From contig JBHJIZ010000002.1 of NCBI GenBank assembly GCA_050043005.1, positions 1-64,000 of the forward strand: a stretch of DNA of 64,000 bases, given 5' to 3'. Within the stretch, counting starts at the first letter, position 1. Each line of letters begins with the position of its first letter. Source of the stretch: Thermohalobaculum sp050043005 (GTDB taxonomy: Bacteria > Pseudomonadota > Alphaproteobacteria > Rhodobacterales > Rhodobacteraceae). Under the pieces are notes generated by a model. The model saw nothing but the letters and a program-made list of their open reading frames with translations, searched no databases and had not been told where the DNA came from. Shown in pieces: positions 60,845-64,000 of this stretch. A program made the translations under genes and the position numbers.

Positions 60845-63800
60845 TGCGCCTCACCCTGAGAGGCTGCTCCAATGGACCTGACGCCTTGGTCGGAATTGTT
60901 ATCCGGAACAAACGAAGCCGCGTCGTTCTGGAACGGGTAAGGCGTGCACGAACTCTGCTGATCAAGCTCTGGCAAGATGCCCTGACCGTCCCCGCTCAGA
61001 TGCCCAGCTTCGAGATAGGGGCACGCGTAGGAAGGCCTGGGCTGAACGCAGCTACTGCTGATCCCTACCCCGCGTCGGTCCCGTGCATTCAGGATCGCGG
61101 CGCCAACCGCTCCGAGTTGGTTCGAGAAAACATGCGGCGATTGACGGTTCCAGATATTCTCCCCGATCAGGGCGCTGTTGAGACCTTCAACCTTCAACCC
61201 GATCCCGTTGTCGCCGATCACATTGCCCTGCATCGAGAAGGATGTAACGGTCTCGTACGGGTCAAGCGGGAAGTCCCGATGGGAGTGCTGCGGACTGGAT
61301 TTCAGATCGCTGACATAGGCCTCGAGGCCAGCTTCGGTATTACCTTCGATCCGGTTCCCGAAGAACCCGATATCCCAACTGTTGCGCACTTTGATGCCCG
61401 AGCGTTCGTTCCCGGTGATCTCGTTCGCCGCGACGATAACGCATGAGCTTTCAAACAGCGTGATCCCTTCCTGCCGATTAGCCAGAACGGTGTTCGCATA
61501 CAGCAGGGTTTCGATCGAATCCCGGTCGATCATGATCCCGGTGCCGTTGTTGCGAAACGACACGTTTCCGACCAACCAACTGTGATCAACCTCGCGAGAG
61601 ATGATGATCCCGTGACGATAGGCCGTGCCATAAGCCGTGTTGTAGGCGATCTTCAGCCATCGGGACCGGTCGTGCGGGTCCAAACCGTAGACAACGTTGT
61701 CGCGTAGCTCGTTTCCAATCAGGGCGACGTGATCGGCCTCGTACGAGTAGAATGCATAATACATCTGCTCGAACGTACTATCGACGATCGCACCGCTCGG
61801 CCGACGCACCTCGACATCGGATTTTTGCACAATTGGCGTTGGTCCGGCCGAATAGGAAACCCCATAAGACTTGTCGTACTGATAGCCCAACGCGACGAAG
61901 GTCGCGCCGCCCGCGTGCAACTCGGCGTCGCTCCAGGTGATGAGGAACGGGCGGAAATCGTAACGATCGCGGTACGAGCGTTCGGCGGGCTCGGAAGTAG
62001 CCTCCTGCCAGCCGATGACGTCCGAATCGATGACGTGAAGTTTGCCCGCGTTGACGATGTAGCTGCCGCTTTCCTGACTGAGCTTCAGCGTGTCACCAAG
62101 TTGCAGGACAAGCGTTGCATCCGGGCCGATCAGGATAGGCAGGCGAAGCAGGTAATCGCCGTCATCCTCGATCAACACGCCTTCCCGCATCAAACGGGCG
62201 TCGAGATGATCTTTTAGACTTTGCAGATCAAAGACGCCACTCTCGATGAAAATGAACTCGGGGTTCAGCTTGCGCTGACGACGGCCCAGCTCTTCCCATT
62301 TCGGAATCTCGGTGATGAACTTTTGATTGTACTGGCTGTACCGCATCAATGCGACGGTCGCATTGCCGGGCGCGATGGCCGGTAGCGCCGCCCGCAGATC
62401 AGACACCGACAAAGACATGTCCGGGATCGGAGGCAGAGGAAGGTTCAACGGAATCTCGTTCACCCGGCGTGCCGAGTACTCACTCGAAATCGCGACTGGT
62501 CGATCCGAAATTTCAGGCGATGCGCGATCAGTTACAAGCGTTTCAGCACCAATCAACAGATTGCTGCGATCCAAAGTTTGTGCCTTTGCCTCTGCGATTG
62601 CGCGGAAGGTTCGCACCCTCAACCGCGCATCATCGAACGTTCGGACAAGGTCGAGCGCTTCGAGCAGTCGCTCTTCATCGGCAATGGTCAGCGCTGCAAC
62701 TGCTCGAGCCTGATCGGCGCTGCTGGGCGACAGGTTGCCCTCGGAGACCAGCGTATCCGAAAGCTTCAAGACCTCGTCGGGGTAAGATCTCGCCATGCGG
62801 TCCAGAACGATCCCGAGCGCCTTCTCCGGATCAGAGCTTTCCTTCGCCACATCCAGGGCGATCTCTGTTCGCTGCAGGTCGACCAAACCACGAAGAAACG
62901 AACGTTCAACCTGCCGCTGCTGTTCAATTGCCAGAGCACGGAAGCGTTCCAGAACCGACGCGACTTGCGCGTCAATTTCAGTGTGATCGCTCGCGTTTCT
63001 TCTGAGGATCTGCATCTCGGCATCGAGACGGACGGCGGGCGTGTCGATCTGTTCCAGTATCGATCGCGCCCGCTCCAGTTCGGCTTCGTCGGCCAGCCCC
63101 TTTACGGCGTGCCGCAGAACACGGTCTTTCAGTCCCGCGGTCGAGATCGTTTCCGCAACACGAAGCGCACCATCCACGTCGCCATTGCGCGCAAGCTGAA
63201 CACCAATCTCACTCGATGCCCGATCAACCTGGTCTGCATCGGTTATCAGCGCCAGCCGCGCTGCGGCCTGATCGACTTGTCCGACGCGCGCCAACTCACG
63301 CGCGATTTCGGCGTTTGCACGCGATGCCCAATTGGAACTTGCAGCTTGTGCGCCGCCGAGAACGTCGATCGCCGAGGCGGCCTGACCAATCTTTGCAAAT
63401 GCACTTGCCGCACGCGCGAGATCGTTCGGATCGTCAGATTCTTCGGCGAAACTGCGCACTTTTGCCAGAGCACCAAATGCTTGGGCGTCTAGTCCTTTGC
63501 CATGCAGAAACTGTCCGATCTCAGACCAGATCTTCACGGCAGACCCGGTATCGGCCACTCCGAGCGCAACCCGGCGCGCCGTTCTGTGATCCGATGCCGC
63601 GATCGCCGCCGAGACGATGTCCTCGGCGACTTCACCGTGAACGTCGATCTCCGCAATCGCCAGAGCGGTGTGCATGGCTGACAGACGGTCACCATTCGAA
63701 GTCTGCGCTCGCGCAGCCCGTGCCAGAAGTTCGTCGCGGCGTCCGGTGTCAAAGCCTCGACCAAACGGAAGCATCGCAGCGGCATCCGCCGCAATGTCAA

Positions 63801-64000
63801 TCTGCCCGTTGGACATCATGGTCTCGGCAGTGTCGGCACGAAGATCATGATCCTCTGGCACCTGCACACCAGCTTTGAGAAGCCGCGCGGCGGCGAGCGC
63901 AGACGCAGTTCGAAGCCGCCCGACTTCTCCGGGTATCCGCTCGAGCACAAACTCTCCGAAACGCAGACCGGCATCGTCCGACGCAAGCGCGGAAATCGCG
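60841..64000 (-). CDS. algG: AlgG-like mannuronan C5-epimerase with long helical-repeat N-terminus (partial at right edge)
   Basis: At least 1052 codons; the frame is still open at base 64000, so the start lies beyond the window. The visible N-terminal about 490 residues are alpha-helical repeats (IAREL ARVGQVDQAAARLALI-type units, HEAT/TPR-like). The C-terminal about 500 residues form the right-handed beta-helix of AlgG: DPHD (61669-61680, the catalytic Asp-Pro-His-Asp), GIIISREVDHSWLVGN, GIMIDRDS, ANRQEGITLFES and SGIKVRNSWDIGFFGN match AlgG repeat by repeat. AlgG converts mannuronate to guluronate residues in the polymer. Pseudomonas AlgG (about 540 residues) lacks the N-terminal repeats, so this is a fusion. 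First visible gene of the operon. Confidence 0.87.
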   Translation of the reverse strand, partial: AISALASDDAGLRFGEFVLERIPGEVGRLRTASALAAARLLKAGVQVPEDHDLRADTAETMMSNGQIDIAADAAAMLPFGRGFDTGRRDELLARAARAQTSNGDRLSAMHTALAIAEIDVHGEVAEDIVSAAIAASDHRTARRVALGVADTGSAVKIWSEIGQFLHGKGLDAQAFGALAKVRSFAEESDDPNDLARAASAFAKIGQAASAIDVLGGAQAASSNWASRANAEIARELARVGQVDQAAARLALITDADQVDRASSEIGVQLARNGDVDGALRVAETISTAGLKDRVLRHAVKGLADEAELERARSILEQIDTPAVRLDAEMQILRRNASDHTEIDAQVASVLERFRALAIEQQRQVERSFLRGLVDLQRTEIALDVAKESSDPEKALGIVLDRMARSYPDEVLKLSDTLVSEGNLSPSSADQARAVAALTIADEERLLEALDLVRTFDDARLRVRTFRAIAEAKAQTLDRSNLLIGAETLVTDRASPEISDRPVAISSEYSARRVNEIPLNLPLPPIPDMSLSVSDLRAALPAIAPGNATVALMRYSQYNQKFITEIPKWEELGRRQRKLNPEFIFIESGVFDLQSLKDHLDARLMREGVLIEDDGDYLLRLPILIGPDATLVLQLGDTLKLSQESGSYIVNAGKLHVIDSDVIGWQEATSEPAERSYRDRYDFRPFLITWSDAELHAGGATFVALGYQYDKSYGVSYSAGPTPIVQKSDVEVRRPSGAIVDSTFEQMYYAFYSYEADHVALIGNELRDNVVYGLDPHDRSRWLKIAYNTAYGTAYRHGIIISREVDHSWLVGNVSFRNNGTGIMIDRDSIETLLYANTVLANRQEGITLFESSCVIVAANEITGNERSGIKVRNSWDIGFFGNRIEGNTEAGLEAYVSDLKSSPQHSHRDFPLDPYETVTSFSMQGNVIGDNGIGLKVEGLNSALIGENIWNRQSPHVFSNQLGAVGAAILNARDRRGVGISSSCVQPRPSYACPYLEAGHLSGDGQGILPELDQQSSCTPYPFQNDAASFVPDNNSDQGVRSIGAASQGEAQ

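Overview
The window looks like chromosomal DNA of a marine alphaproteobacterium of the Rhodobacterales (roseobacter type). The evidence is gene content and order: purE-purK next to a YdcH-like gene, an SDR-uvrC-pgsA-moaD-moaE run, sdhCDAB, a BCCT osmolyte carrier, a desaturase paired with a PhnD-like protein, and a patatin gene next to a bdhA-like remnant. Genus assignment is not possible from reading alone. I saw no rRNA, tRNA, CRISPR array, transposase or phage gene.

Layout. 1-1594: purK (cut by the left edge), purE and a small YdcH-like protein, all on the minus strand. 1786-7347, plus strand: a small zinc-ribbon membrane protein, a Ca/Na antiporter, a pteridine-reductase-like SDR, uvrC, pgsA, moaD and moaE. 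7344-19039, mostly minus: an ADP-forming acyl-CoA synthetase, a frameshifted PuuE-like deacetylase (plus), an acyl-CoA dehydrogenase, an FMN-binding protein, a BCCT transporter preceded by a tiny Cys-rich leader ORF and RNA hairpins, a three-gene cassette (solute-binding/VWA fusion, XpaC-like, solute-binding protein) and an MFS carrier. 19167-21756, plus: zapE and a TPR-sulfotransferase. 21776-25963, minus: the sdhC-sdhD-sdhA-(methyltransferase)-sdhB operon. 26216-33016, minus: one 2266-residue surface or secreted protein built from cadherin-like, VWA, PA14 and carbohydrate-binding-like modules. 33540-39749, minus: a peptide-type ABC importer operon. 39880-48497: a PhnD-like protein plus desaturase, a probable DUF4261 protein, a patatin phospholipase with a decayed bdhA remnant upstream, pdxA2 with a TIM-barrel/cupin fusion, a GGDEF gene broken by an amber codon, and an orphan gene.

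48609 to the right edge (about 15.4 kb, minus strand) is the most unusual part. It is one tightly packed operon resembling the Pseudomonas alginate export and modification genes: an AlgG-type C5-epimerase fused to a long helical-repeat N-terminus (open at the right edge), an AlgL-type lyase, a Sel1-repeat (AlgK-like) protein, AlgX, AlgF with a Tat-like signal, a second Sel1 protein, a second AlgL-type lyase and a third Sel1 protein. In known alginate systems AlgK, AlgX and AlgG form a periplasmic scaffold around the nascent polymer, AlgX/AlgF (with AlgI/AlgJ) acetylate it and AlgL removes stray polymer. Polymerase (Alg8/Alg44), AlgI and porin (AlgE) genes are not in the window; if present they should lie beyond base 64000.

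Several genes are decaying (PuuE-like frameshift, GGDEF amber codon, bdhA remnant), clustered mainly at 43.7-48 kb just left of the polysaccharide operon. All functions are inferred from recognisable motifs and gene order; no database search was possible.
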